A stretch of 64,000 nt of DNA from DAOTXS01 sp034433515. Lineage in GTDB: Bacteria > Chloroflexota > Anaerolineae > UBA4142. Position numbers and translations under genes: made by a program. Location: positions 7,083 through 71,082 of the forward strand of contig DAOUAL010000065.1 of the NCBI GenBank assembly GCA_034433515.1, given 5' to 3'. This document shows, in pieces, positions 33,941 to 41,499 of the stretch. The first letter of the stretch is position 1. Each line of letters starts with the position of its first letter. Under the pieces are notes generated by a model that was given only the letters and a program-made list of their open reading frames with translations, searched no databases and was not told the origin of the DNA.

Positions 33941-34555
33941 TTACAATGGTTCGCCGGGATGAATCGAACCGGCTAACCACGCTTTACCTTCGGCGTACAA
34001 TTTTTCGATGGCGGGTCCGCGCAAGCCGGGCAGATGTTCTTTCACTATGAATCCATTCTTCACTTGCACGTACGCCAGATGGCGATAACCTTCCGGAAAT
34101 CGCGCAAGCAATTCGGCATCGAGTTTCAAGGTTGCCGCTGGGTCAACGGGGTCAAGGCGATCTTTTTCGTAAATGGGCTGACGTCGAATGATACCCCACC
34201 GACCGGCGCGCTTTTCCAAGAAATCGTAAAAGCGTCCCCAGCATACCACATCTACCAGAACGCCGTCAACCGGCGCACGTTGATTGATCGTCATCTTGAC
34301 TTGGGAGACGGCACGATTGCCCACCATGTCGCACGTCCAACCGCCAAGGGTATGCAAGATGTTGACGCCCTTGTTGAAACCCTCACGACTTGCTTCGATA
34401 AATTTCTGCGCGGGTCCCTGAAACCATGTTGCCGTCATCCAACCATCCGAATGCCAGACGGTCGCAAAGCGCTCCCAATCGCCGGCGTCGCGCCACAAGA
34501 CCCAGTTCTCAATGATCTCGCGGATAGCAAGTTTATCAAAGGTTAGATCGTTCAC
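33941..34555 (-). CDS. SnoaL-like (NTF2-fold) protein
   Basis: A 204-residue protein. The N-terminal ~140 residues fit the SnoaL_4 NTF2-like fold (DKLAIREIIENWVLWRD, FATVWHSDGWMTATWFQG, GRFYDFLEKR.GRWGI). GTG 34555 is chosen because AAGGAGG immediately precedes it (3-base spacing) and the fold begins there; an ATG at 34579 has no SD. The C-terminal ~65 residues look like an extra segment with HLAYVQVKNGFIV. Such proteins often act in aromatic or polyketide metabolism as dehydratases or isomerases. It follows glcDE by one base and the substrate is unknown. Confidence 0.75.
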   Translation of the reverse strand: MNDLTFDKLAIREIIENWVLWRDAGDWERFATVWHSDGWMTATWFQGPAQKFIEASREGFNKGVNILHTLGGWTCDMVGNRAVSQVKMTINQRAPVDGVLVDVVCWGRFYDFLEKRAGRWGIIRRQPIYEKDRLDPVDPAATLKLDAELLARFPEGYRHLAYVQVKNGFIVKEHLPGLRGPAIEKLYAEGKAWLAGSIHPGEPL

Positions 34556-34602
34556 TCTCCTCCTTCGAGAATGATCCATGAATGGACATGAATTGTTTGA
34601 AA

Positions 34603-34641
34603 ACTACTCCCGACAGATTTGTTAACTCTATCGGGAGTAGT
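34603..34641 (-). terminator. Hairpin terminator after the tannase gene
   Basis: Perfect 11-bp inverted repeat, ACTACTCCCGA (34603-34613) and TCGGGAGTAGT (34631-34641), loop 17 bases. On the minus strand TTTTCAAACAATT follows the stem. It separates the tannase gene from the SnoaL/GlcDE genes. Confidence 0.7.
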
Positions 34642-34681
34642 CCCTTTCTTCCTTTTATCACTGCTGCGAGGAATCTGTCAA

Positions 34682-36259
34682 CTATTTTGGATTCGCACAC
34701 GTAAAGTTTGCCGCGTCGTTGATGTCGCCGCTACCCTTGTACGTTTCAACTTGCGGATACGCGCAGAGTGGGCGGGTCAAATCTACCTTACCAGCCGTCG
34801 TATGTGATGCGGGAATAGATTCAGGCGCCTGACCTTTTTCCACCCAGTTCGAGATGGCAGTAAGCAGGTCGGCTGTGCTAGGCGTACCGCCATCTCCACC
34901 ACCGCAGTGTCCCATCCCGGGTGACATAAAGAGGCGCACGAAGGTTTGGGCGTTGGCGGCGCCACCTTGCATGGCGACCACGCTCTCATAATAGTTGACG
35001 GTGTTGCGTGGCGCGATGTTCTGATCGTTCCAACCGTGGTACAAGATCAACTTGCCGCCGGCATTCTTGAAACTGCCAATGTCCGGGTCGGTTGAGTTCA
35101 GCACGGCGCGCAATTTGGCATCGGCATCGTACAAAAGTTGGAAGGTCTTGGGATCGGCAAAGTCAAATGTTTTCCAATCCCAGTTCATATCGGCAAAGTA
35201 AAAGTACTTGAAGTACGCCAGCGGCGGTCCCCCGGCGTTGTAAATGCGATTCGCCCACAGCAACTCACTGCCGACTTCGTAGGGGAACCAAAACTGTTTG
35301 CCCGTCGTTGGGTCTTTGAGTCCGCCGTAGATGGCTTTGACGGTGGCGACTTGGGCTGGTGTTAGACATTCGTTGTTGTCAGCACCGGTGCACTGAATCT
35401 TGGCGGGATCAAAGTTGCATTTGCGCGGGTCTTGGATAATTCCATCCTTGACATTATCCAATTCATCACAAGCGGCGAGTGCCGCTTTATGGAGCGCCGG
35501 TAATTTTTCCGACGGGAGGCGGCTGGCAGCATCGCGATTGTTCAGCCACTGCGCCCATTGTTCGCCGGGCCACATGTGGGTCACATTGTTCGCTGGCGCG
35601 CCAGCCACAACACCATTGTAATCCATCGGATAGCGTTGAACTTCGGACAGGGCTTGCCCACCGCCGCCCGAACAACCGGTAAAGTACGAATACTTGGGTG
35701 CTTGACCATAGTATGCTTGGATGATCATCTTGGCATTCAGCGTCATCACATGAATGCCGCGCGAGGCAAAGTCCACGAGCAATTCCGGGCGCCCCATCGC
35801 CCAACTGCCATTGCCGCCGACATGCCCGGTGTCCGTACTGGCTGTGGCATAGTTGAGGCGGAGTGCGGTGTTCATTGCATTGTAGTTGATCGAACCTGCC
35901 AAGCCGCCATTGCCAACCCCGTTGAACTTGCCGTTCCAGTTTGCCGACATCGGCATCCAGACCTCAAACCGGACTTCGGGTTCCACCACACCGGCGACGC
36001 GGCAGAATGCCTGGGTCGGTGTAATCGGCGCGGTCATATAGGGTGGAACAAAAGCTTTACCCGCCTCGCGCGTTTCTGCCAATGTGATCGTCGTCTGCGG
36101 CAAATCGAGATACTTGAGACTCTCGCACAGACCAGCAACTTGGACATTCGGAGCGGGTTGAATTGGCGTAGCTGACAGTGCCGGTGTTGCCAACAGTCCC
36201 GTCAAAGCAACGAGTGACAAACCGAGTGCGCTGGAAGCGAACCACATCGTACGTTTCAT
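34682..36259 (-). CDS. Secreted tannase/feruloyl esterase family hydrolase
   Basis: A 525-residue alpha/beta hydrolase. N-terminal signal peptide (MKRTMWFASSALGLSLVAL, cleavage near ALSA). Catalytic serine in TGCSGGGGQAL, Asp in HGWNDQNIAP and His in PGMGHCGGG; the Cys before Ser and the Cys after His form the CS-D-HC disulfide of the family. Cys pairs in the lid (AACDELDNVKDGIIQDPRKC) bind calcium in relatives. It releases gallate or hydroxycinnamates outside the cell. ATG 36259 is preceded by GGAGGAG. It is divergent from the IclR regulator, likely its controller, and its product could feed the aromatic ring-cleavage genes at 38715-41499. Confidence 0.9.
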   Translation of the reverse strand: MKRTMWFASSALGLSLVALTGLLATPALSATPIQPAPNVQVAGLCESLKYLDLPQTTITLAETREAGKAFVPPYMTAPITPTQAFCRVAGVVEPEVRFEVWMPMSANWNGKFNGVGNGGLAGSINYNAMNTALRLNYATASTDTGHVGGNGSWAMGRPELLVDFASRGIHVMTLNAKMIIQAYYGQAPKYSYFTGCSGGGGQALSEVQRYPMDYNGVVAGAPANNVTHMWPGEQWAQWLNNRDAASRLPSEKLPALHKAALAACDELDNVKDGIIQDPRKCNFDPAKIQCTGADNNECLTPAQVATVKAIYGGLKDPTTGKQFWFPYEVGSELLWANRIYNAGGPPLAYFKYFYFADMNWDWKTFDFADPKTFQLLYDADAKLRAVLNSTDPDIGSFKNAGGKLILYHGWNDQNIAPRNTVNYYESVVAMQGGAANAQTFVRLFMSPGMGHCGGGDGGTPSTADLLTAISNWVEKGQAPESIPASHTTAGKVDLTRPLCAYPQVETYKGSGDINDAANFTCANPK

Positions 36260-36292
36260 TTTGATCTCCTCCAGTTTGTTCATCTGAAAACA

Positions 36293-36302
36293 TTTAGCTA
36301 AA
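36293..36302. promoter_or_regulatory. 10-bp palindrome upstream of the tannase gene
   Basis: TTTAGCTAAA, 33 bases before the tannase ATG in the divergent intergenic region. Candidate IclR-type operator. A second inverted repeat, GACGACT-14-AGTCGTC, lies at 36355-36382, nearer the IclR promoter. Confidence 0.35.
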
Positions 36303-36399
36303 CGATGTGTCCTGCCGGGCACGGCACCGAATTGCTTGGCTGTTCACCTCCTTGGACGACTCGCCGATGGATCGCAGTCGTCGCGGCTTTACAAACCCG

Positions 36400-36428
36400 T
36401 TGACTTGCTTGACCGCACGTGCTAAAAT
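36400..36428 (+). promoter_or_regulatory. Sigma-70-type promoter of the IclR gene
   Basis: TTGACT (36400-36405), 17-base spacer, TAAAAT (36423-36428). Transcription would start near 36435, so the in-frame ATG at 36427 lies within the promoter and cannot be the start codon. Confidence 0.7.
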
Positions 36429-36459
36429 GACATCCAGAAACCAAAGGGAGGCATCTCAA

Positions 36460-37230
36460 TTGCCGCAACCACCTACGCGTGCCGTAGATCGAGCGCTTGA
36501 AATTCTCTTGTGTTTTAATCAAGATGAACCGGAACTGACGCTGACGCAGATTTCCGAGCGGGTTGGTGTGCACAAGAGTACGGTCTATCGTTTGCTGACC
36601 ACGCTTGAGAATAAACGTTTCATTCAACGGGTTGAGGCGAACGGTACGTATCGTCTCGGACTGGGTTTGGTCAGACTAGGCGCGCTCGTTCTCAAAAGTA
36701 ACAACATTCATCGTCAAGCCACGCCGTACATGCATCGTCTCTCCGCCGAGTACCGGGAAACCGTTGATTTGGCGATCTTGGACGGCGCCGAAGTGGTTTA
36801 TCTCCAGGTTGTCGAAAGTCCGCAACGCGTGAAACTGGCAACCGCGCCGGGCGAACGGCTGCCGGCTTTTTGCACGGCGACAGGGAAAGCCTTTCTTGCC
36901 TTTTTGCCGGAAGCGCAAGTTCGAACGATTCTCAAGCGTGGAATGTCCAAGTACACCGAACACACGATCACCTCAATACCCCGGCTCCTCGAAGAGTTGC
37001 GTAAAACTCGCGAGCGCGGGTTTGCCATCTCGGAACAAGAATTTGAAGCCGGGATCAATGCCGTCGCCGCACCGATCCTCGATGCCAACGCATACCCCTT
37101 GGCGGCGATGGCAATCGTCGGTCCAGCATTTCGATTGCCGTTGGAACGATTGATGCAAGTGGGCAAAACTTTGCGCGAAACCACTGATGCGATTGCGCGG
37201 GACATTGGCCTAGCCCTGCAATTTTCATAG
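36460..37230 (+). CDS. IclR-family transcriptional regulator
   Basis: A 256-residue regulator: N-terminal winged helix (RAVDRALEILLCF, LTLTQISERVGVHKSTVYRLL, YRLGLGLVRLG) and C-terminal effector domain (PGERLPAFCTATGKAFLAF, RERGFAISEQEFEAGINAVAAPI). I start at TTG 36460, because GGGAGG lies 8 bases upstream and the promoter -10 excludes the earlier ATG; this gives the usual IclR length. IclR proteins respond to small acids such as aromatic acids. Divergent from the tannase gene and ahead of the aromatic cluster, so tannase control is the natural guess. Confidence 0.92.
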   Translation: MPQPPTRAVDRALEILLCFNQDEPELTLTQISERVGVHKSTVYRLLTTLENKRFIQRVEANGTYRLGLGLVRLGALVLKSNNIHRQATPYMHRLSAEYRETVDLAILDGAEVVYLQVVESPQRVKLATAPGERLPAFCTATGKAFLAFLPEAQVRTILKRGMSKYTEHTITSIPRLLEELRKTRERGFAISEQEFEAGINAVAAPILDANAYPLAAMAIVGPAFRLPLERLMQVGKTLRETTDAIARDIGLALQFS

Positions 37231-37249
37231 ATCGTTCATTGACCAACTA

Positions 37250-37283
37250 AAAAAGCCAACAGGTAGCCACCTGTTGGCTTTTT
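37250..37283. terminator. Bidirectional terminator between IclR and DUF2292 genes
   Basis: AAAAAGCCAACAGGT (37250-37264) pairs perfectly with ACCTGTTGGCTTTTT (37269-37283), 4-base loop. A and T tracts on both sides make it work in both directions. It ends the long minus-strand gene set that starts near 55345. Confidence 0.92.
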
Positions 37284-37326
37284 CAGCCAGAGAGGAGGGT
37301 TGAAATTGGTCAGGATTAAAGAATCG

Positions 37327-37524
37327 CTATTTGTCTTCCTGGTTCTTGAGCGTGATAGGCGAAATTTGTGAACGCGTTGAAAGTCGGAGAGTCTCGGTGG
37401 TGGTGATTTCAACGATATGACCCTGATGCACTCGAAAAATAATCTCGCCATGATCCAATCCATTGAGCGTCGTGCGGTTGATCTGCACGAGGCGGATGAT
37501 TTCATCGGCAAGCGTCTGACTCAT
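37327..37524 (-). CDS. DUF2292 (YezD-like) small protein
   Basis: A 65-residue protein with LNGLDHGEIIFRVHQGHIVEI and TETLRLS, which matches the short YezD/DUF2292 family. ATG 37524 has GGGAGG 5 bases upstream. Members are often found beside sulfur-metabolism genes; the function is unknown. It lies 30 bases after the alcohol dehydrogenase gene and just before the terminator, so it is the last gene of the set. Confidence 0.7.
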   Translation of the reverse strand: MSQTLADEIIRLVQINRTTLNGLDHGEIIFRVHQGHIVEITTTETLRLSTRSQISPITLKNQEDK

Positions 37525-37554
37525 CGCATCCTCCCTAACTGGCTCCGTACGCTT

Positions 37555-38643
37555 TCAAACGACAACTTGAGCAGGATTTAATGCTTTGTACTTGCCCTTG
37601 TTGGCAGTGATTTCAAACGCCTCCGGTAATTTGTCGAGTCCTTGCAACACGTGCGTGATCGTTGGCTTGAGCGTAACCTGCCCAGTCGCAACAAGATGCA
37701 CGGTGTACTCCATCAACTGGCGATTCGTCGGCGCGGGGAACAAGTACTTGATCGCTTGTGCGCGCAGTTGATTTAAATCCAAATCCACCGCACCATCGAA
37801 CATTGCCACTTGGACCACTTTGCCCACATCGCGTACGACTTTGAACGCTTGCTTGAGCGTTGCCGCGCCGGCGAGTCCTTGTTTCGTGCTTCCCCCCGCC
37901 GCTTCAAACACGACATCCGCGCCTTTACCCCGGGTCAATTCCAGAATGCGCTTGACCGGGTCATCGGTGCGTGCGTTGATCGTTACATCCGCGCCAAACT
38001 TTTTTGAAAGTTCCAAAATGTCATCGCGGACATCAACGGTGATTGCCATCCCAGCACCCGACGCTTTGGCAATTTGCAAAACGGCGAGTCCCATCGTGCC
38101 TTGACCAAAGATGACGATGGTGTCGCCCATTTGGAGTTCAGCGGTGTGTACAGCATCGGTTGAGCCGGTGAGCGCTTGGATGCACGCGCCTTCATTGTCC
38201 GATACGTTCGCCGGCAGTTTGACAAAAATTTCCGCCGGTGCGCTGACGTACTCGGCAAAACAGCCCGGGATCTGCCGACCAACGGCGGGACCTTTGCGGC
38301 AATAATCCGATTGCCCCGATAAACACAACGCGCATTGGTAGCACGGCATCCGCGAACGTCCACTTGCCACGCGATCACCCACTTGAAGACTTGTTACGCC
38401 TTCGCCCACTTGGACAACCACGCCGGCAAATTCGTGTCCCAGCAATTGGACCGGCGCGTGTTGGGCAATTGCCTCGCGCACGTAATCGGCACCAAGCGTT
38501 TCTTCGCCACGCGCACGAATGACTTCGGTTACACTCGGTTGTGTTACGGTTACCTTGACAACAACTCCGCCCGGTTGCACTTGAGGGTCGGGTACCTCGT
38601 CCAAACGCATGTCATTGATTGCATAGAATCGCCACGCTTTCAT
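37555..38643 (-). CDS. Zinc-dependent alcohol dehydrogenase (MDR family)
   Basis: A 362-residue medium-chain dehydrogenase. Catalytic-zinc region LLGHEFAGVVVQVGEGV, structural-zinc cysteines in MPCYQCALCLSGQSDYC, cofactor motif GQGTMGLAVLQ. Start set at ATG 38643 (MKAWRFYAINDMRL), with AGGAG 11 bases upstream. It lies in the aromatic gene set and could reduce or oxidise an alcohol or aldehyde intermediate; the substrate is not readable. Soluble, cytoplasmic. Confidence 0.88.
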   Translation of the reverse strand: MKAWRFYAINDMRLDEVPDPQVQPGGVVVKVTVTQPSVTEVIRARGEETLGADYVREAIAQHAPVQLLGHEFAGVVVQVGEGVTSLQVGDRVASGRSRMPCYQCALCLSGQSDYCRKGPAVGRQIPGCFAEYVSAPAEIFVKLPANVSDNEGACIQALTGSTDAVHTAELQMGDTIVIFGQGTMGLAVLQIAKASGAGMAITVDVRDDILELSKKFGADVTINARTDDPVKRILELTRGKGADVVFEAAGGSTKQGLAGAATLKQAFKVVRDVGKVVQVAMFDGAVDLDLNQLRAQAIKYLFPAPTNRQLMEYTVHLVATGQVTLKPTITHVLQGLDKLPEAFEITANKGKYKALNPAQVVV

Positions 38644-38714
38644 TTCGTTGATTGCTCCTATCTTAATTTGGTCTTGCGCACAAAATTTTATCTCTGTGCT
38701 CTCTGTGGCGCACA

Positions 38715-39086
38715 CTAGTTCTTCGCCGGAATGTTGTGTTCGGTCAACGCAATGCCTTCGCGCATTTCTTTGATGTCAACCGACAATGACAAATAGCCGT
38801 CCTTGAACCGATGACCGAAAAATTCTTTGAGCACCGCCATCACACGGCGCGCCGCGTCTTGCTGTACTTCTACCGGGCGTCCTTCGCGAATCAACAAACC
38901 GACGTGAACGAACGCATACGCCGGATCGCCGTCCGCAATTCGATAATCGGTGAGACGTACCGCGCGACTTTTGATGCCTTTCAAGTTCACCGCGCCGGTT
39001 GCCACGAGTTCATCGTGCAAACGTGCTAGAACCGGTTGCACGTCAAAGTTGAGATTGTCAGTATATTCGAGCGTGAGATGTGGCAT
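38715..39086 (-). CDS. Tautomerase, 5-carboxymethyl-2-hydroxymuconate isomerase-like
   Basis: A 123-residue protein starting MPHLTLEYTDNL; after Met removal, Pro1 is the catalytic base of the CHMI/4-oxalocrotonate tautomerase superfamily. That, and AGGA upstream, fix the start at ATG 39086 rather than 39119. CHMI isomerises ring-fission products. Next to an extradiol dioxygenase and GalB/GalC-like genes it probably tautomerises an oxalomesaconate-like intermediate. The exact substrate is inferred. Confidence 0.78.
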   Translation of the reverse strand: MPHLTLEYTDNLNFDVQPVLARLHDELVATGAVNLKGIKSRAVRLTDYRIADGDPAYAFVHVGLLIREGRPVEVQQDAARRVMAVLKEFFGHRFKDGYLSLSVDIKEMREGIALTEHNIPAKN

Positions 39087-39120
39087 ACTCTTCTTCCTCA
39101 CTGATGTTAGCAGTTTCACC

Positions 39121-39187
39121 GCCGAGTACGCCGAGTTCGCCGAGAAAATTATTTTTTAAAAACCCCGCGTTCTCTGCGCGCTCGGCG
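39121..39187 (-). repeat. Short GCCGAG repeat with inverted copy
   Basis: Three near 9-bp units (gccgagtac, gccgagttc, gccgagaaa) and an inverted CTCGGCGG; CCGCCGAG at 39121-39128 pairs with 39180-39187. Lies between the tautomerase and dioxygenase genes; no coding content. Confidence 0.5.
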
Positions 39188-39192
39188 GTAAA

Positions 39193-40152
39193 TCATTCCT
39201 CAATCGGCGGTGTGCCGCGTTTGTGGAATGCTTCAATCGTTTTCAAGCCCCACGCCTGTCCCTTTTTGCGTTCGGCTTCGCTCCACACAATCGGTTTCCA
39301 ATCGGGCGCAAGAATCAAACGCGCACCCGCCGTTGCAATTTCAAAACGATTGCCGCCCGGCTCGTACACGTACAGAAAGAACGTTTGCTGAATCGCGTGC
39401 TTATGCGGACCACTTTCGATGAACACGCCGTGCTCAAGACAAATATCCGCCGCACGCAAAATATCCTCGCGATTGTCCACCGCGTATGTAATGTGATGCA
39501 AGCGTCCGTGTGCGCCGTAATAGTCTTCCGAAATCGCCACCTCGTACGATTTGTTGCACACCGTGACCCACGCCGCCTTTTCCGAACCATCGTCAAAAAT
39601 GATTTGTTCGGTCAGGCGACAGCCCAACACATCTTGCATAAATTGCCGATTGGCGCGCACATCGGCGGCGAGCAAGTTAATGTGATCAATCCGACGCAAA
39701 CCGACGCCGTGGTGCGGAAATCGCGACGCTTGATTCTTGAGCGCGGGACGCCGTTCGGGTGTCGGCGTATACCATTCAGTCTCGTAATAAATTTCGATGT
39801 TGTGTCCGTCCGGATCGGTGAATTGGTACGTTGCGCCATGTCCCAGATCACCATCGCTCCAGCCCTTGCCCAAGCCGGATTTTTCGATTGCCGCTACACG
39901 GCGTTGCAATGCTTGTGGACTCGACGCGCGAAACGCATAATGGCCCAAGCCGGGTTTCGCGGAGGCGGTCAATTTCAAACTGTGATGTTCGTAATCATCC
40001 CAGCCGCGCAGATACACTGAATCCCCTTGCCGCGCGGTCTCGTACATTCCCATCACATCCACGAAAAAGTGGCGGCTCTCTTCTAACTTGGGCGTTAGCA
40101 ATTCGACGTGCGCCAGATGCGCTAAATCGTAAATCGGTTCTGGTGGTTCCAT
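39193..40152 (-). CDS. Type I extradiol ring-cleavage dioxygenase (VOC, catechol 2,3-dioxygenase-like)
   Basis: A 319-residue two-domain vicinal oxygen chelate protein. N-terminal module (LAHLAHVELLTPKLEESRHFFVDVMGM), C-terminal catalytic module with iron ligands His in RRIDHINLLA, His in RLHHITYAV and Glu in GNRFEIATAG. It cleaves a catechol-type ring with O2, so the organism meets oxygen despite its anaerobic gene set. Start at ATG 40152; the longer frame upstream overlaps the aldolase gene. Homologues act on catechol or homoprotocatechuate. Given the GalB/GalC neighbours, a gallate- or protocatechuate-like acid is possible. Confidence 0.85.
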   Translation of the reverse strand: MEPPEPIYDLAHLAHVELLTPKLEESRHFFVDVMGMYETARQGDSVYLRGWDDYEHHSLKLTASAKPGLGHYAFRASSPQALQRRVAAIEKSGLGKGWSDGDLGHGATYQFTDPDGHNIEIYYETEWYTPTPERRPALKNQASRFPHHGVGLRRIDHINLLAADVRANRQFMQDVLGCRLTEQIIFDDGSEKAAWVTVCNKSYEVAISEDYYGAHGRLHHITYAVDNREDILRAADICLEHGVFIESGPHKHAIQQTFFLYVYEPGGNRFEIATAGARLILAPDWKPIVWSEAERKKGQAWGLKTIEAFHKRGTPPIEE

Positions 40153-40153
40153 A

Positions 40154-40786
40154 TTACTGCTTCCGATTTCGTTCCACGTACTCGCGCAAGCCGTGAAGAT
40201 CGTACGAGGTTTGACCGGCGACAAGTTTCTCGCGCAAGCGTGCCTCGCGTTCAAAACGATCCTGAGATGCTTTAAGCACCTGTGCTATCCGTTCGCGCTT
40301 GACGCACACGGCGCCATCCGTATCTAGGATGACAATATCGTTCGGCGCGATGGTGGTACCCCCCACTGTAACTGGCACATTCAGTTCGCCGATTTTCGTT
40401 TTACTCGCGCCCTTGACGCGGATAAAGCGCGTCCAAATCGGCAGGCCCAGTTTCACGAGTTCTTCGACATCGCGCACCGCCGCATCCACCAGAATCGCCG
40501 CCGCACCGTGCACCTTAACTTGCGTTGCCAACAATTCACCAACCAGTGCGACCGGGGCTGGTTCCGGCATTGTCAGTACCAACACATCGCCGGGTTGAAT
40601 GTGTTCAATGACCGCGTGCACCATCAAATTATCATCTTGACCACACAGCACGGTGCGCGCAGGCCCCGCCGTGCGACTGCCGGGGATGATTTGAATCAGT
40701 GGCACATCAATTAAACCTTCGCGCCCGGCCGCTTCGTAAACCGTGGCGACCCCCAGTTCGCTCAAGCGTTTCATTTCATCGCTCAT
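40154..40786 (-). CDS. galC: RraA-like class II aldolase, 4-carboxy-4-hydroxy-2-oxoadipate aldolase-like
   Basis: A 210-residue RraA/HMG-aldolase-fold protein. The metal/substrate motif is in AAILVDAAVRDVEEL (Arg-Asp pair), preceded by IEHIQPGDVLVL. ATG 40786 overlaps the stop of the GalB-like gene (ATGA). In gallate and protocatechuate 4,5-cleavage pathways such an aldolase splits carboxy-hydroxy-oxoadipate into pyruvate and oxaloacetate, the step after GalB. RraA itself, an RNase E inhibitor, is shorter and would not be expected in this operon. Confidence 0.75.
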   Translation of the reverse strand: MSDEMKRLSELGVATVYEAAGREGLIDVPLIQIIPGSRTAGPARTVLCGQDDNLMVHAVIEHIQPGDVLVLTMPEPAPVALVGELLATQVKVHGAAAILVDAAVRDVEELVKLGLPIWTRFIRVKGASKTKIGELNVPVTVGGTTIAPNDIVILDTDGAVCVKRERIAQVLKASQDRFEREARLREKLVAGQTSYDLHGLREYVERNRKQ

Positions 40787-41499
40787 AAACTTTTCACCAC
40801 CCACGGCAGCGTGCGTTGCAATGCTTCGGCATATTTGATTTCTTCCCTTCCGGAAATTCGGCGGGCGTGATTGCCACGCCGTGCGGCGAGTTCGGTATAG
40901 TACGTTTGCAAATAACTTTGCGCTTGCATTGCTTGCATCGCCTTGATTTTCTTGTCCATCACCGGCGTGATGTCAACAAAAGTATTCGGTACAAATTCGC
41001 ACAACTCCGGTTGATGTGGCTCGAACAGATACAAGTCTGGGGGAACGATTCGCTTGAACGCGCTTGCTACACCCGCACCCGATGCGAGCAAGCGCGCTTT
41101 GTGCACGGCTTGATAGGCAACCGGATGATCGGGGTTGAAGGGATCCACCGGTGTGTGCGTGAGCACAATGTCCGGCTGTAGTTCGCGGAAGAGTTCGATC
41201 AACTGCTCCATCGCCGCATCGGTGAGGGTGAGTGGATAATCGCCCACGTCGAGGGCGCGAAATGTTGCGCCGACGGCTTCGGCAGCGGCGGTGGCTTCCG
41301 CGTGACGAATGCGCTTGACGTTTTCGATGGTTTGTCCCGGCTCTTTCCACAATTCGCCGGACTCGCCGCGTTCGCCGTACGATAAGGCGACGACGGTGGC
41401 GGTGCCGCCTTGTGACGTAATCACCGCAATCGTTCCCGCCGCGCGCCACACAAAATCGGCGGAATGCGCGCCGACGACGAGGAGATTCTTTTTGCTCAT
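40783..41499 (-). CDS. galB: PIG-L-family 4-oxalomesaconate hydratase (GalB-like)
   Basis: A 238-residue LmbE/PIG-L-fold zinc enzyme. Instead of the AHPDD of the deacetylases it has GAHSADFVWRAAGTI, followed by SYGERGESGELW and ALDVGDYPL; this HSADFVWR signature is, from memory, that of GalB, which hydrates 4-oxalomesaconate. THTPVDPFNPDHPVAYQAV carries a further metal ligand. Start at ATG 41499 (MSKKNLLVVGAHS). It is followed by the GalC-like aldolase with a 4-base overlap, the pathway order. A deacetylase function is the alternative. Confidence 0.8.
   Translation of the reverse strand: MSKKNLLVVGAHSADFVWRAAGTIAVITSQGGTATVVALSYGERGESGELWKEPGQTIENVKRIRHAEATAAAEAVGATFRALDVGDYPLTLTDAAMEQLIELFRELQPDIVLTHTPVDPFNPDHPVAYQAVHKARLLASGAGVASAFKRIVPPDLYLFEPHQPELCEFVPNTFVDITPVMDKKIKAMQAMQAQSYLQTYYTELAARRGNHARRISGREEIKYAEALQRTLPWVVKSL

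Noticed and set aside
33148..34050. 300-residue open frame on the plus strand
   Set aside because: Antisense to glcDE; no start signals or conserved motifs.
40154..40786. RNase E inhibitor RraA
   Set aside because: Although the fold is RraA-like, the gene overlaps a GalB-like hydratase and lies in an aromatic catabolic set, so an aldolase role is more plausible.
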